Source of the DNA: Bog-473 sp963719485
Lineage (GTDB): Bacteria > Actinomycetota > Acidimicrobiia > Acidimicrobiales > RAAP-2
Direction: 5' to 3'
DNA length: 64,000 nt
Assembly (NCBI GenBank): GCA_963719485.1
Contig: OY970387.1
Coordinates: forward strand, 744,001-808,000
Position numbers and translations under genes: made by a program. This document shows, one piece after another, positions 43,130 through 52,360 of the stretch. Each line of letters opens with the position of its first letter. Position 1 is the stretch's first letter. The notes beneath the pieces are model-generated. The model was not told the origin of the DNA, made no database searches, and was given only the letters and a program-made list of their open reading frames with translations.

Positions 43130-43183
43130 GGGGTCAGGGTAGGCGAGGCGCCCCCGCGCCCACCCATTCCGCTGGTGGGACCG

Positions 43184-43564
43184 CTACGAGAAGGACCCCG
43201 CCAGCGCGGCCAGGGCGCCCTGGTAGGTGTCGCCGAAGATCGGCGCCATCTCGTCCGGGGACACGTCGTAGGCCCAGATCACCTTGGAGCCGTCGCCGTC
43301 GGGCTCGACCGAGATGACGGCGGTGTGGCGATCGATGGGGACGCCGCCGACCACCGAGTAGCTGAGCACGCGGCTCTCCTCGTCACGAGCCAGGAGCCGC
43401 TCGCGGATCTCCATGCCGAACATGCCGATGATCCGCTCGTCGCCCTCCATGCGGAAGGACTCGATCCCCGGGAAGAAATCACCGACGGCGGCGAAATCGC
43501 CCACCTTCTTCCACACCTCGTCGGGTGTGGCTGCGATCGTCGCGTCCACTGCGCCTGCTGCCAT
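43184..43564 (-). CDS. SRPBCC-family protein
   Basis: 126 residues. The START/Bet v1-like helix-grip pattern is visible: VDATIAATPDEVWKKVGDFAAVGDFFPGIESF, RERLLARDEESRVLSYSVV, HTAVISVEPDGDGSKVIWAYDV and the C-terminal helix DTYQGALAALAGS. Actinobacterial homologues bind hydrophobic ligands such as polyketides or lipids; the ligand is unknown. Divergent from the aldo/keto reductase gene, with about 105 bp between. Confidence 0.9.
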   Translation of the reverse strand: MAAGAVDATIAATPDEVWKKVGDFAAVGDFFPGIESFRMEGDERIIGMFGMEIRERLLARDEESRVLSYSVVGGVPIDRHTAVISVEPDGDGSKVIWAYDVSPDEMAPIFGDTYQGALAALAGSFS

Positions 43565-43669
43565 TGCGGCCTCCTCGTCATTCTCCGGATCCCCGACCTG
43601 AAGTCGCCGGTACAGTACTGCCGTCCCGGTCCGCCCGCAGGAGACCGGCCGTCAGGAGGGAGAGTGCCG

Positions 43670-44593
43670 ATGGAGACACGCACGATCGGCTCGTTGCAGG
43701 TCAGCGTCGTCGGCCTGGGCTGCAACAACTTCGGCATGCGCATCGGGCGCACGGAGACGGCGGCCGTCGTGGACGCCGCCCTGAGTGCGGGGATCAATTT
43801 CTTCGACACCGCCGACATTTACGGCGGCACCAAGAGCGAGACGTATCTGGGCGCCGCGCTCGGCGCCCGCCGGGACGACATCGTGCTGGCCACCAAGTTC
43901 GGCGCGCCCTACGAGGGACACGAGGGTGGGGCGTCCCCCGCCTACATCCGCACGGCCGTCGAGGACAGCCTGTCCCGGCTCGGCACCGACCGCATCGACC
44001 TCTACCAGCAGCACGTGCCCGACCAGAAGACCCCGATCGCCGAGACCATCGGCGTGCTGGGCGAGCTCGTCGACGAGGGCAAGATCCGCGAGTTCGGCTG
44101 CTCCAACTTCAGCGCCGACATGCTGGCCGACGCCGCCGCGGCCACCCCGGCCGGCCGGCCGGGGTTCGTCAGCGTGCAGAACCAGTACAACCTCCTCTAC
44201 CGCGAGCCCGAAGACGGCGTCCTCGAGTTCTGCGACCGCACCGGCACCGCGTTCCTGCCCTACTTCCCGTTGGCCAGCGGGCTCCTCACCGGCAAGTACA
44301 AGCTGGGCGAGCCGGCGCCCGAGGGCACCCGCCTGGCCGCCATGGGCGACCGGGCCGCGAGCCAGCTCTCCGACGAGCGCCTGGCCGCCGTCGCTTCCCT
44401 GGACGAGCTGGCCGAGCGGGAGGGCCACAGCGTGCTGGACCTGGCCTTCGGCTGGCTGCTGGCGCGTCCCGCGGTGGCCTCGGTCATCGCCGGGGCCACC
44501 CGGCCAGAGCAGATCGCCGCCAACGTCGCCGGCGGTTCGTGGCGCCCGGGTGCCGACGTGCTCGCGGCGGTCGACACCATCGCGCCGCGTTAG
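43670..44593 (+). CDS. Aldo/keto reductase
   Basis: 307 residues from ATG 43670, preceded by AGGAGGG. NADPH-dependent oxidoreductase of the AKR superfamily with the catalytic tetrad visible: D in FFDTADIYG, Y in the same motif, K in LATKFG and H in LYQQHVPD. GCSNFS and QNQYNLLYR are the phosphate-side strands, and SVIAGATRPEQI is the C-terminal cofactor clamp. It is a TIM barrel of normal length, cytoplasmic, with unknown substrate. The end overlaps the next, convergent gene by 4 nt. Confidence 0.94.
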   Translation: METRTIGSLQVSVVGLGCNNFGMRIGRTETAAVVDAALSAGINFFDTADIYGGTKSETYLGAALGARRDDIVLATKFGAPYEGHEGGASPAYIRTAVEDSLSRLGTDRIDLYQQHVPDQKTPIAETIGVLGELVDEGKIREFGCSNFSADMLADAAAATPAGRPGFVSVQNQYNLLYREPEDGVLEFCDRTGTAFLPYFPLASGLLTGKYKLGEPAPEGTRLAAMGDRAASQLSDERLAAVASLDELAEREGHSVLDLAFGWLLARPAVASVIAGATRPEQIAANVAGGSWRPGADVLAAVDTIAPR

Positions 44594-45135
44594 GCGTTAC
44601 CGACCGCGCGCTCTGCGTTCTGCGGGGACGTCGGCGCTTCCGCCACCCGATTCGACCCCCGTCGCTGCACCCGCACGCGTACCGGCGCCACGTGCACCAG
44701 CAGGTTGTAGGTCACCAGTGCGATGGCCACGTGCATCGCCATCAGGACGAGGACCGCCTGGGCCGGCTGGCGCTGGTGCCAGATGTAGAGGTCGGGCAGG
44801 AACAGCACGAGCGTGATCAGCACGGCGAGGCGGAAGAACAGCCAGCGCGGGGCCGACGAGATGCGGGTCACGACCGGCCACCCGGCGCAGGCGATCAGCA
44901 CCCCCAGGATCGTCAGACGGGCGTAGTCGTCGAACTGGAAGTGCACGTAGCCCTCCGTCGCGGGGAACAGCCTCGTGCCGACGGCCACCAGCGCGGCGTC
45001 GGCGGCCAGCGAGAGGGCCACGGCGAGGACCGTGGCCAGCGCCAGCCGCCACCACTGCGGTGGACGGTGCGCGGGTGAGAAGTCGAGCCGCGCCCACGAA
45101 CTGAGCCGCTCGATGACATCGGGGGAAGCCGCCAT
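44590..45135 (-). CDS. Small four-helix membrane protein
   Basis: 181 residues with four likely membrane helices: LALATVLAVALSLAADAALVAV, RLTILGVLIACAGWPVVTRI, FFRLAVLITLVLFLPDLYIW and VLVLMAMHVAIALVTYNLLV. The N-terminus is cytoplasmic and the C-terminal ~30 residues are basic and polar. The arrangement resembles the actinobacterial DUF6069-like family of unknown function. The gene overlaps the aldo/keto reductase gene tail to tail and lies before the large membrane protein gene on the same strand. Confidence 0.78.
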   Translation of the reverse strand: MAASPDVIERLSSWARLDFSPAHRPPQWWRLALATVLAVALSLAADAALVAVGTRLFPATEGYVHFQFDDYARLTILGVLIACAGWPVVTRISSAPRWLFFRLAVLITLVLFLPDLYIWHQRQPAQAVLVLMAMHVAIALVTYNLLVHVAPVRVRVQRRGSNRVAEAPTSPQNAERAVGNA

Positions 45136-45202
45136 GGACCAAGGTTACGAACGGGGGCGGCCCCGCCGGATCATCCGTGAGGGGGATTCGGACGGCGGCC
45201 TC

Positions 45203-47200
45203 TCATCCTTGCGACGCAACCGACGTCCCGCTCAACTGCATCACGGCCGCCTCGACCATCTGGATGTCGGGCGGCTGGATGGCCAGCGGTCCGCCCGCCA
45301 CCGGGACCTGCCACACCATCGAGACGTAGGGCGTCGGCTGCATGACCGAGCCGCTCGCGCACGGCGGGTAGCCGGTGATGTCGAACGGCATGGCGGGCGA
45401 CGGCGTGGCCGGGCCGCACACCTGGGTGCGGCGGTGCCACTGCACGAGCGCGCCGTAGGGCATGGGGACGGTGGTCTTGGTGGAGGGCAGGATGTACATG
45501 GCCGCGACGAGCACGTCCGCACCCGACGGCGTCGTCGCGTAGACGAGGCCGTCGACGTGATGCGGGTCGAGCGTCCGCTGCGCCGCCGCGTTGGCCGCCA
45601 CGATGGCCGGGTTCACGTACGCGACGACCGGGTAGTCCGTGGGCGAGGCCGGGACGTAGCCGGCGGCGACCGCCGCCGCGGGGGTCGCGTAGGGGGACAC
45701 CGCCGCGCTGGTTGCCTGGACGTACTGCGCCGCGCCGATGTCCTGCGCCGCCGTCAGGGCCGGCGCGCAGCCGCTCTCGGCCATGTGGATGTCGATCGGC
45801 CCGTTGTTCCCGTTCGTCAGCAGGGCCTGCGCCTCGGCCTGCGGCAGCGCGGGGCCCGTGTAGTGCCAGTTGGGCGTCGTCGTGTTGAACCCCGCCGCCG
45901 CGCTGGCGTCGGCCCCGTTCATGTCCATGGAGTTGTTGCCGCCCATGACCATCAAGGGTGTGTTGGCCAGGTCGAGCCCGGCGATCTTGAGGCCCTTCTG
46001 ATGCGGGACGCAGGTGCTGGCGGTGGCCGACTGCGAGCTCGAGCCCGTCGACCCGCCGCTCCCGCCGCCGCTCCCGTCCATCACCATGCCTCCCATGGCG
46101 GCTTGCGTCGACTCGGGGGCGGCGGGGGGATAGCTGGCGCTCAGTGCGAGCGCCGCGCCCAGGGCGGCGACGCCGAAGATGGCCGCCGCGGGGCTCCGCT
46201 GCAGGATGTCGGCGGCGGGCGAACGCCAGGACTCCTTCGACGCGATGACCGTCGGCACCATGGCCGCCGCCAGCAGGATCACGAGTGGTCCCGTGTTGGG
46301 ATCGGTGTCGGACCCGGTGAAGACGTTGCCCACGAGGCCCTGCCCGGCAATCCACAACAAGAACGCGAGCAGCGCGCCGGCGGCGAGGAACCAGCCGGGG
46401 CGCCGGGCCACCAGCGGGCCGAGACCGATGACGACGGACACGGCGGCCAGGATCCAGGCCGTCTGGGTACCGGTGGTCGAGAACAGGTTGCCGACGTCGG
46501 TCAGGAAGTGCGCGTACCAGCCCGGCGCGCCGTCGGCCATGCCCACAATGGCGCTCTGGACCGACGTCGCGGTCCGGTTGGCCGGTAGCAGGAACAGCAC
46601 AGCGGCCAGGGACCAGTAGCCGGCCCACGCGGCCAGTGGCGTGATGGTGCGACCGATGCCCTGAGCGGCGGCCGACGACGCGACGCCGGCCGGGCGGTCA
46701 CTCCAGTCGACCCAGCGCCGGGGTGGCCGGGGCCAGGCCATGAGGCCGAGGAGCCCGTAGATGAGCACGGACCCCGGCGCGCCGGTGAGCGCACTGGCCG
46801 TGCCGGTGAGGAGCATGCCGAGTCCCTCGCCGATCACCCAGATGCCGAGTGCCCAGACGAACGACACCGCCAGGGCCGGGCGCACCGAGCGCCGGAAGAG
46901 CAGGCCGACGCCGATGAAGAGCTGGATCAACGCGAAGAACGTGTTCCACACCGCGATGTCGGGCCCGACGAAGTTCCCGACGTGGGTGATGAGGTCACCG
47001 AGGACGAAGGGCTGCCCGCTGGCGTTGGGCAGGATGAACGAGTTCACGAAGCCGCGGCCGAACATGTAGGGCTGGAACTGCAGGGCGGCGTCGAGGATCC
47101 AGAAGAGGCCGAGGATGATCTGGAGCACCCGCTGGGAGCGGACGGCCAGCGGGAAGCGGCTGGCCGCTTCCTCGTCCTGCGTGCTCCGGTCGCCGTCCAT
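45203..47200 (-). CDS. Polytopic membrane protein with Met-rich extracytoplasmic domain
   Basis: 665 residues. About ten hydrophobic segments fill the first ~370 residues, beginning VLQIILGLFWILDAALQF. A Gly/Ser linker follows, flanked by methionine-rich stretches (AAMGGMVMDGSGGGSGG and LMVMGGNNSMDMNGADAS). The last ~270 residues form a soluble domain outside the cell with HHVDGLVYAT, AMYILPSTKTTVPMPYGALV and Cys pairs. Clustered Met, and His in DIHMAESGCAP, are common in copper-handling proteins, but no known copper family is recognised. The function is unknown. Confidence 0.75.
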   Translation of the reverse strand: MDGDRSTQDEEAASRFPLAVRSQRVLQIILGLFWILDAALQFQPYMFGRGFVNSFILPNASGQPFVLGDLITHVGNFVGPDIAVWNTFFALIQLFIGVGLLFRRSVRPALAVSFVWALGIWVIGEGLGMLLTGTASALTGAPGSVLIYGLLGLMAWPRPPRRWVDWSDRPAGVASSAAAQGIGRTITPLAAWAGYWSLAAVLFLLPANRTATSVQSAIVGMADGAPGWYAHFLTDVGNLFSTTGTQTAWILAAVSVVIGLGPLVARRPGWFLAAGALLAFLLWIAGQGLVGNVFTGSDTDPNTGPLVILLAAAMVPTVIASKESWRSPAADILQRSPAAAIFGVAALGAALALSASYPPAAPESTQAAMGGMVMDGSGGGSGGSTGSSSQSATASTCVPHQKGLKIAGLDLANTPLMVMGGNNSMDMNGADASAAAGFNTTTPNWHYTGPALPQAEAQALLTNGNNGPIDIHMAESGCAPALTAAQDIGAAQYVQATSAAVSPYATPAAAVAAGYVPASPTDYPVVAYVNPAIVAANAAAQRTLDPHHVDGLVYATTPSGADVLVAAMYILPSTKTTVPMPYGALVQWHRRTQVCGPATPSPAMPFDITGYPPCASGSVMQPTPYVSMVWQVPVAGGPLAIQPPDIQMVEAAVMQLSGTSVASQG

Positions 47201-47269
47201 GCCCTGACCTACGCTACCGGCGGCCCGTGAGATGGCCCGGTCAGGGCAGCTGGAAGTTGCCGCCGCGCG

Positions 47270-49078
47270 TCAGGGCAGCTGGAAGTCCTGGGCGATGCAG
47301 TTGGCCGGCGTGACGGCCTCGGCCACCTGCTTCCCGTTCACGTTGTCGAACACCTTCAGCGCGGCCCCGTTCAGGCACGTGTAGGCGGGCACGTTGGACT
47401 GGAAGTTGGTCAGCGTGCCCGCCTGCACCAGACTCAGCACCCCGGTCGAGGAGACGGGCGTCAGCGCCACGGTGGCGCCGTTGTACACCCCCGTGATGAA
47501 TGTCGCCGTCGTGGTGGTCGTGGCCGGCGCCGCCGCCGACGGTGAGGCCGGTTGCGCGCCCGCACCCGAACCGGAGGCGGGGGCGGAACCGCCGCCGGCG
47601 GGTGGTGCCGCGGCCGGAGGCGGCGCGGCTGACGCGGGGGGCCCGCCCGCAGGCGCGGGGGCCGCCACGGCGGGGGCGCTCGGCGCGGTGGCCTGGGGCC
47701 CGGTGCCGGGGGGAGCACCGGGCGAGATCCCGTCGAGCGCCGCGATCATCTGGGCGCCGTTGCTCTCCATCCCGAGCGCCCAGATGCCCACGCCGCGCGC
47801 GCCGTAGTGCGACGTCAACTGCGAGATGTCGAACAGCCCGTTCTCGCCCTCGTAGTACGACTCGTGCCACTGGCCGCCCACCTGGTAGCTCGTCCACGCG
47901 GTGTGGGTGACCGGGTCCCAGTACTCGGGCCCGTTGCCCTGCGCCTGCGAGTCGGGAATGTCGGCGGCGCCGCCCGTCGCGCCGGCGGCCATCGTCCCGT
48001 TGTTCGTGGGCCAGTCGATGCCGAAGAAGGGTGCGCCGATGATGACTTTCGACGCCGGGGCGGCGGCGGTGTACTGGGCCAGTGTCGTCTGGGTGCTGAA
48101 CATGCCGCTCGTGAGCGGCGATGCCGCCGACGCCGTGCCGGCCAGGTTGAGCTCGTAGTCCATGACGAAGAACGCATCGACGGCCGGCGCCAGCGCGGGA
48201 ATGTTGTAGAAGCCGTTGGGGTCGCCCGCCGAGGAGGCGTAGGTGTCCATGGTGATCTGCCAGTGCGGATCGGCGGCCCGCAGCGAGCCGGCGACCGCGG
48301 TGATGAGGTTGGTGAGCCCCACCTGATCGCCGTTGCCCTCGCCCTCGAAGTCGAAATTCACCCCATCGAGCGACTTGGCCTGCAGCAGCGGGATGAGCGC
48401 CGCCGACAGGGTGGCCGGGGCCGTGGGCGACGACGTGACCGCGTTGAGGGAGCTCTGCCCGAAGTCGGTGACCGTGAGCACGACCCGCTCTCCGGCGGCG
48501 TGCGCCCGGGTGATCAGGTCGGCGAGGTCCTGGCTCTGGAAGCCGTTCCACCCGGGGCCGCTCTCGTCGAGCGTCCCGTTCCCGTTCACGTCGATGGAGA
48601 AGTAGGCCAGGGTGGACAGTCCGGTGAGGCTGAAGGTGGGCGCCTGGGCCAGCGTCCAGTAGGGCGCGAACGCGAAGTCCTCGCGGGCCGCTAGCGGTGG
48701 CTGATCGGTCAGCGTGGCCGGAGTGGCCGTCGGCGCCGCGGTGGCCGGCGCCAGGGCGAGCGAAGCCGTGGCGCCCAATTGCTTCAGGACCGCGTTGCCG
48801 GGATTGTCGGAAAAGTCGCTGTCGGTGGACGCATGGCGGGCGTGGGCGTGGCCGCCGTGGGTCGCGGGAACGGCGGACCCGCCGCTCATGGCGACGGCGA
48901 AACCTGCGACGAGCATGACGAGGCAGAACGCCACGGCACCGAGGGCGGGCGCCCACTTGCGCTTGCCGAGGGCGGACGCGTGCTCCCGGACCCGAGCCCA
49001 TCCGCTCGCAGCTCTCCTCCCCATCCCCGACGGAATGCCCCTCCTGACGAGGTGGGCCAGCTTGTCAGCCAGCACCAT
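47270..49078 (-). CDS. Exported GH18-like glycoside hydrolase
   Basis: 602 residues from ATG 49078; ATG 49024 (MGRRAASG) is an alternative start. One N-terminal membrane/signal helix (ALGAVAFCLVMLVAGFAVAM). A GH18 TIM barrel lies at ~100-430: FAPYWTLAQ, LAYFSID, and the catalytic SLDGVNFDFEGEG (DxxDxDxE, catalytic Glu ~244), then MDYELN and ARGVGIWALGME. A long Pro/Ala/Gly-rich linker leads to a ~90-residue C-terminal domain. GH18 enzymes split chitin or peptidoglycan-like glycans. It is downstream of pntB on the same strand but separated by a strong hairpin. Confidence 0.86.
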   Translation of the reverse strand: MVLADKLAHLVRRGIPSGMGRRAASGWARVREHASALGKRKWAPALGAVAFCLVMLVAGFAVAMSGGSAVPATHGGHAHARHASTDSDFSDNPGNAVLKQLGATASLALAPATAAPTATPATLTDQPPLAAREDFAFAPYWTLAQAPTFSLTGLSTLAYFSIDVNGNGTLDESGPGWNGFQSQDLADLITRAHAAGERVVLTVTDFGQSSLNAVTSSPTAPATLSAALIPLLQAKSLDGVNFDFEGEGNGDQVGLTNLITAVAGSLRAADPHWQITMDTYASSAGDPNGFYNIPALAPAVDAFFVMDYELNLAGTASAASPLTSGMFSTQTTLAQYTAAAPASKVIIGAPFFGIDWPTNNGTMAAGATGGAADIPDSQAQGNGPEYWDPVTHTAWTSYQVGGQWHESYYEGENGLFDISQLTSHYGARGVGIWALGMESNGAQMIAALDGISPGAPPGTGPQATAPSAPAVAAPAPAGGPPASAAPPPAAAPPAGGGSAPASGSGAGAQPASPSAAAPATTTTTATFITGVYNGATVALTPVSSTGVLSLVQAGTLTNFQSNVPAYTCLNGAALKVFDNVNGKQVAEAVTPANCIAQDFQLP

Positions 49079-49202
49079 CCTCTGGAGAACGGGCGTGACC
49101 TTCGGAATCTCACGGTCGGCGCCGAAGTTCCAGGCTGCGGGTCTGCAACCCGGGCGCCGCTTCCCTTTGTGGCCGGCCGCACGAGCGCCCCCCGGCAACA
49201 AT

Positions 49203-49240
49203 TCTCCAGACTATAAACGATGACGTTTATAGTCTGGAGA
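49203..49240. terminator. 38-bp perfect hairpin between pntB and GH18 gene
   Basis: Two 17-bp arms (49203-49219, 49224-49240) are fully complementary around the 4-base loop ATGA, core CTATAAACG/CGTTTATAG. It is AT-rich inside GC-rich surroundings. It may end pntB transcription or act as an operator for the GH18 gene. No long T-run follows. Confidence 0.55.
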
Positions 49241-49287
49241 GACATCAGGCGGGTTCAGGGCAGGCCCCGCCGCCCCCGCTCCGGAGC

Positions 49288-50706
49288 TCAAGCGTCGTTG
49301 ACGGCGGCCACCAGCTTCTGCAGGGTGTCCTTGGCGTCCCCGAAGAGCATGGTCGTCTTGGGGTCGTAGAGCAGCTCGTTGTCGATGCCGGCGAAGCCGG
49401 GTCGCATGGACCGCTTCAAGAAGATGATGTTCTCGGCCTCGTCGGCGTGGATGATGGGCATGCCGTAAATCGGGCTGCCCGGCGTCGACTTGGCGGCCGG
49501 GTTCACCGTGTCGTTGGCCCCGACCACCAGGGCGACGTCGGCCGTCGACATCTCGGGGTTGGCCTCGTCCATCTCCTTCAAGTCCTCGTAGGGCACGTTG
49601 GCCTCGGCCAGCAACACGTTCATGTGGCCGGGCATGCGGCCCGCCACCGGGTGGATGGCGAAGAAGGTCTCGACGCCGCGGGCCTTGAGGGCCTCCTCCA
49701 GCTCGCGCACGGTGTGCTGGGCCTGGGCCACCGCGAGGCCGTAGCCCGGGATGATGACGACCTTGCGCGCGTAGGCCAGCAGCACACCCACGTCCTCGGG
49801 CGTCCCCGCCCGCACCGGCCGGGACGCGTCGCCCTCCTCGCCGCCGGTGGCCGTGATGACCGATCCGAATGCACTGAAGAGGATGTTCGGCAGGGAGCGA
49901 CCCATGGCGCTGCTCATGAGCCGGGTCAAGATGATGCCCGAGGCACCGACCAGGGTGCCGGCCACGATCAACAGGTTGGAGTCGAGCACGAAGCCCGAGG
50001 CCGCGACGGCCAGGCCGGTGAACGAGTTCAAAAGGGAGATCAACACCGGCACGTCCGCGCCACCGATGGGGAGCACGAAGATCACGCCGAGCACGAGGGC
50101 GAGCACCAGGATGATCCAGACGTAGATGATGCTCCCGGTGACCAGGGCCAGGATCACCATGACGCCGATGGCCCCGCCGACGAGTGCGTTGATGACCTGC
50201 TGGCCCGGATAGGTGATGGGCCGCCCGGTGATCAGCTCCTGCAGCTTGATGAAGGCGATCGCGCTCCCCGAGAACGACACCGCCCCGATCAGCACACCCA
50301 GGATGACCTCGGCGGTGACGTAGACGGCGGGTTGCAGACCGAGCGAGTGCAGGTGGAGCAGCTCGACGATCGAGATCAACGCGGCGGCGCCACCCCCGAC
50401 GCCGTTGAAGACGGCCACCAGCTGGGGCATCGCGGTCATCTTCACGAGGCGGGCCACCGGCACAGCGATCGCCGCGCCGAGCACCATGGCGATGATCGTC
50501 AGCGTGAGGTTCCAGCCCGAGTGCCGCAGCGACGGCAGCGTGAAGGTCATTCCGATGGCGAGCGCGGCCGATGCAGCGCCGACCAGCTCGCCCCTGCGTG
50601 CGTGCTTGGGCGAGCTCAAGCCCTTCAGGGCGAAGATGAAGCCGGCGATGGCGATCAGATACGCCAGGTCGCGCGCGGTCGTCAGCGTGAAGGAGACAGC
50701 CAGCAT
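49288..50706 (-). CDS. pntB: NAD(P) transhydrogenase subunit beta
   Basis: 472 residues, beta subunit of the proton-translocating transhydrogenase, which uses the proton gradient to reduce NADP+ with NADH. About nine membrane helices are visible in the first ~280 residues. The NADP-binding domain III follows: VVIIPGYGLAVAQAQHTVREL, FAIHPVAGRMPGHMNVLLAEA, VALVVGANDTVNPAA and KRSMRPGFAGIDN. ATG overlaps the pntAb stop (TGATG), so the three subunits are translationally coupled. NADPH from here could serve the steroid enzymes nearby, which is an inference. Confidence 0.96.
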   Translation of the reverse strand: MLAVSFTLTTARDLAYLIAIAGFIFALKGLSSPKHARRGELVGAASAALAIGMTFTLPSLRHSGWNLTLTIIAMVLGAAIAVPVARLVKMTAMPQLVAVFNGVGGGAAALISIVELLHLHSLGLQPAVYVTAEVILGVLIGAVSFSGSAIAFIKLQELITGRPITYPGQQVINALVGGAIGVMVILALVTGSIIYVWIILVLALVLGVIFVLPIGGADVPVLISLLNSFTGLAVAASGFVLDSNLLIVAGTLVGASGIILTRLMSSAMGRSLPNILFSAFGSVITATGGEEGDASRPVRAGTPEDVGVLLAYARKVVIIPGYGLAVAQAQHTVRELEEALKARGVETFFAIHPVAGRMPGHMNVLLAEANVPYEDLKEMDEANPEMSTADVALVVGANDTVNPAAKSTPGSPIYGMPIIHADEAENIIFLKRSMRPGFAGIDNELLYDPKTTMLFGDAKDTLQKLVAAVNDA

Positions 50707-51134
50707 CAGGCGGCGCCCCCGCTGGGCTCGGAGGGCGGCGGGGGCGGCGTCGCGCTCGGCGGCGCGGCGTCCTCCGCCTTGACGGCCTGCGCCTGGTCGG
50801 CCGGACGGCGAGTCCGCTCGCCCGGGTTGCCCTTGAACATCTCGAGCATGCGGTCGGTCACCACGAAGCCGCCGACGACGTTCAGCGTGGCCAGGAAGAC
50901 AGCGAGGAAGCCGAGGGTGACCTCGGCCGTCCCGTGGGCTTCACCCATGATGGTCATCGCGCCGACCAGCACGATGCCGTGGATGGCATTGGACCCCGAC
51001 ATCAGCGGGGTGTGCAGGATGCTCGGCACCTTGGAGACAACCTCGATCCCGACGAAGGCCGCCAGGACGAAGATGGTCAGGTAGCCGACGATCCCGGTGG
51101 TCGAGCCGGTCACAGACCCCAACAGCACATGCAT
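50706..51134 (-). CDS. pntAb: NAD(P) transhydrogenase subunit alpha, membrane part
   Basis: 142 residues from ATG 51134, which overlaps the pntAa stop. Three membrane helices of domain II: IVGYLTIFVLAAFVGIEVVSKV, HGIVLVGAMTIMG, LGFLAVFLATLNVVGGFVV, and the family signature SKVPSILHTPLMSGSNAIHGI. The C-terminal tail is long and Pro/Ala-rich (PPPPPSEP), beyond the usual ~100-residue subunit. It forms the proton channel together with PntB. The split alpha subunit (PntAa plus PntAb) is the usual actinobacterial form. Confidence 0.95.
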   Translation of the reverse strand: MHVLLGSVTGSTTGIVGYLTIFVLAAFVGIEVVSKVPSILHTPLMSGSNAIHGIVLVGAMTIMGEAHGTAEVTLGFLAVFLATLNVVGGFVVTDRMLEMFKGNPGERTRRPADQAQAVKAEDAAPPSATPPPPPSEPSGGAA

Positions 51135-52288
51135 CACGACTGCGCTCCTTGTGTCCCGCCGCCCGACCCGCCCAGCAGCTCCACCGCGGCGGGCGCGACA
51201 GCGGCGCCGTCGCGCAGCACGCACATGCCGGCCACGATCTCGTCGTCCCAGTCCGGAGCGAGGGCGCCTTCAGGGCCCATGAGCCCCAGCACGTTGGCCA
51301 CGTTGCGGGCGTACAGGAAGCTGGCATGGGTCGGCATGCCCGAGGGCGGGTTGGCCATGCCGACCACGTGCACGCCGTTGTGCTCCACCACCTCGCCCGC
51401 CACGGTGAGCTCGCAGTTGCCGCCCTGGTCCGCCGCCATGTCGACGACGACGGCACCCTCGGCCATGCCCTCGACCATCGACGTCGTGACCAGCACCGGG
51501 GCCTTGCGCCCCGGCACCGCCGCGGTGGTGATGACGACGTCGGAGCGGCCGACCTCCTCGGCCAGCGCGGCGCGCTGGCGGTCGAGCTCCTCGGGGGTCA
51601 GCTCGCGGGCGTAACCGCCGGTGCCCTCGGCCGACACCCCGGTGTCGAGGAAGGTGGCGCCCAGGCTCTCGGCCTCCTCCTTGGCCGCGGCGCGCACGTC
51701 GTAGGCCTTGACGACCGCGCCGAGCCGGCGCGCCGTGGCAATGGACTGCAGGCCGGCGACGCCGACGCCCATGACGAGCACCTTCGCCGGCGGCACCGTC
51801 CCGGCGGCCGTCATGAACATCGGGAAGAACTTGGCCAGGTGCTCGGCCGCGCTCAGCCCGGCTCGATACCCCGACACCGTCGCCTGCGAACTGAGCGCGT
51901 CCATGCCCTGGGCCCTCGAGATCCGGGGCAGCAGGTCGAAACTGAAGACGGTCGTCTTCTTGGCCGCGAGCGCGCGCACGGCGTCCTCGGCCTGGGCCAC
52001 CCCGAAGAAGCTCAGCAGCGTCGCGCCCTCCGGCAACCCCGCCACATCGGAGGCGCTCGGGGGGTTGACCCGCACGACGAGCCCGGCGCCCGAGAGCGTC
52101 GACGCGGCGTCGGCGGCCACCCTCGCGCCGGCCTCGCGGTAGGCGCTGTCGCTGAACGCGGCCTCGGTGCCGGCGCCGGCCTGCACGCAGACCTCCCAGC
52201 CCGAACTCACCAGCTTCTTGACCACGTCGGGGACGAGGGCCACGCGGCGCTCACCCGGACGGGTCTCGGTGGGGACCGCCAATTTCAC
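51134..52288 (-). CDS. pntAa: NAD(P) transhydrogenase subunit alpha, NAD-binding part
   Basis: 384 residues. Soluble domain I of the transhydrogenase, related to alanine dehydrogenase: MKLAVPTETRPGERRVALVP start, SFDLLPRISRAQGMDALSSQ, NAD-site VMGVGVAGLQSIATARRLGA, GGYARELTPEELDRQ and DVVITTAAVPGRKAPVLVT. It binds NAD(H) at the cytoplasmic face. First gene of the pntAa-pntAb-pntB operon. Confidence 0.96.
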   Translation of the reverse strand: MKLAVPTETRPGERRVALVPDVVKKLVSSGWEVCVQAGAGTEAAFSDSAYREAGARVAADAASTLSGAGLVVRVNPPSASDVAGLPEGATLLSFFGVAQAEDAVRALAAKKTTVFSFDLLPRISRAQGMDALSSQATVSGYRAGLSAAEHLAKFFPMFMTAAGTVPPAKVLVMGVGVAGLQSIATARRLGAVVKAYDVRAAAKEEAESLGATFLDTGVSAEGTGGYARELTPEELDRQRAALAEEVGRSDVVITTAAVPGRKAPVLVTTSMVEGMAEGAVVVDMAADQGGNCELTVAGEVVEHNGVHVVGMANPPSGMPTHASFLYARNVANVLGLMGPEGALAPDWDDEIVAGMCVLRDGAAVAPAAVELLGGSGGGTQGAQS

Positions 52289-52360
52289 GGTCGCACTGTC
52301 TAGCAGGCCACCCCCCGTTTACCCCTAATCGGGGAGGTCACCCAGGCACGAAACGACCCC

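Noticed and set aside
41507..43669. Possible N-terminal extension of the aldo/keto reductase to ~1000 residues
   Set aside because: The upstream part is antisense to the ABC1 and SRPBCC genes, and a strong ribosome binding site precedes ATG 43670.
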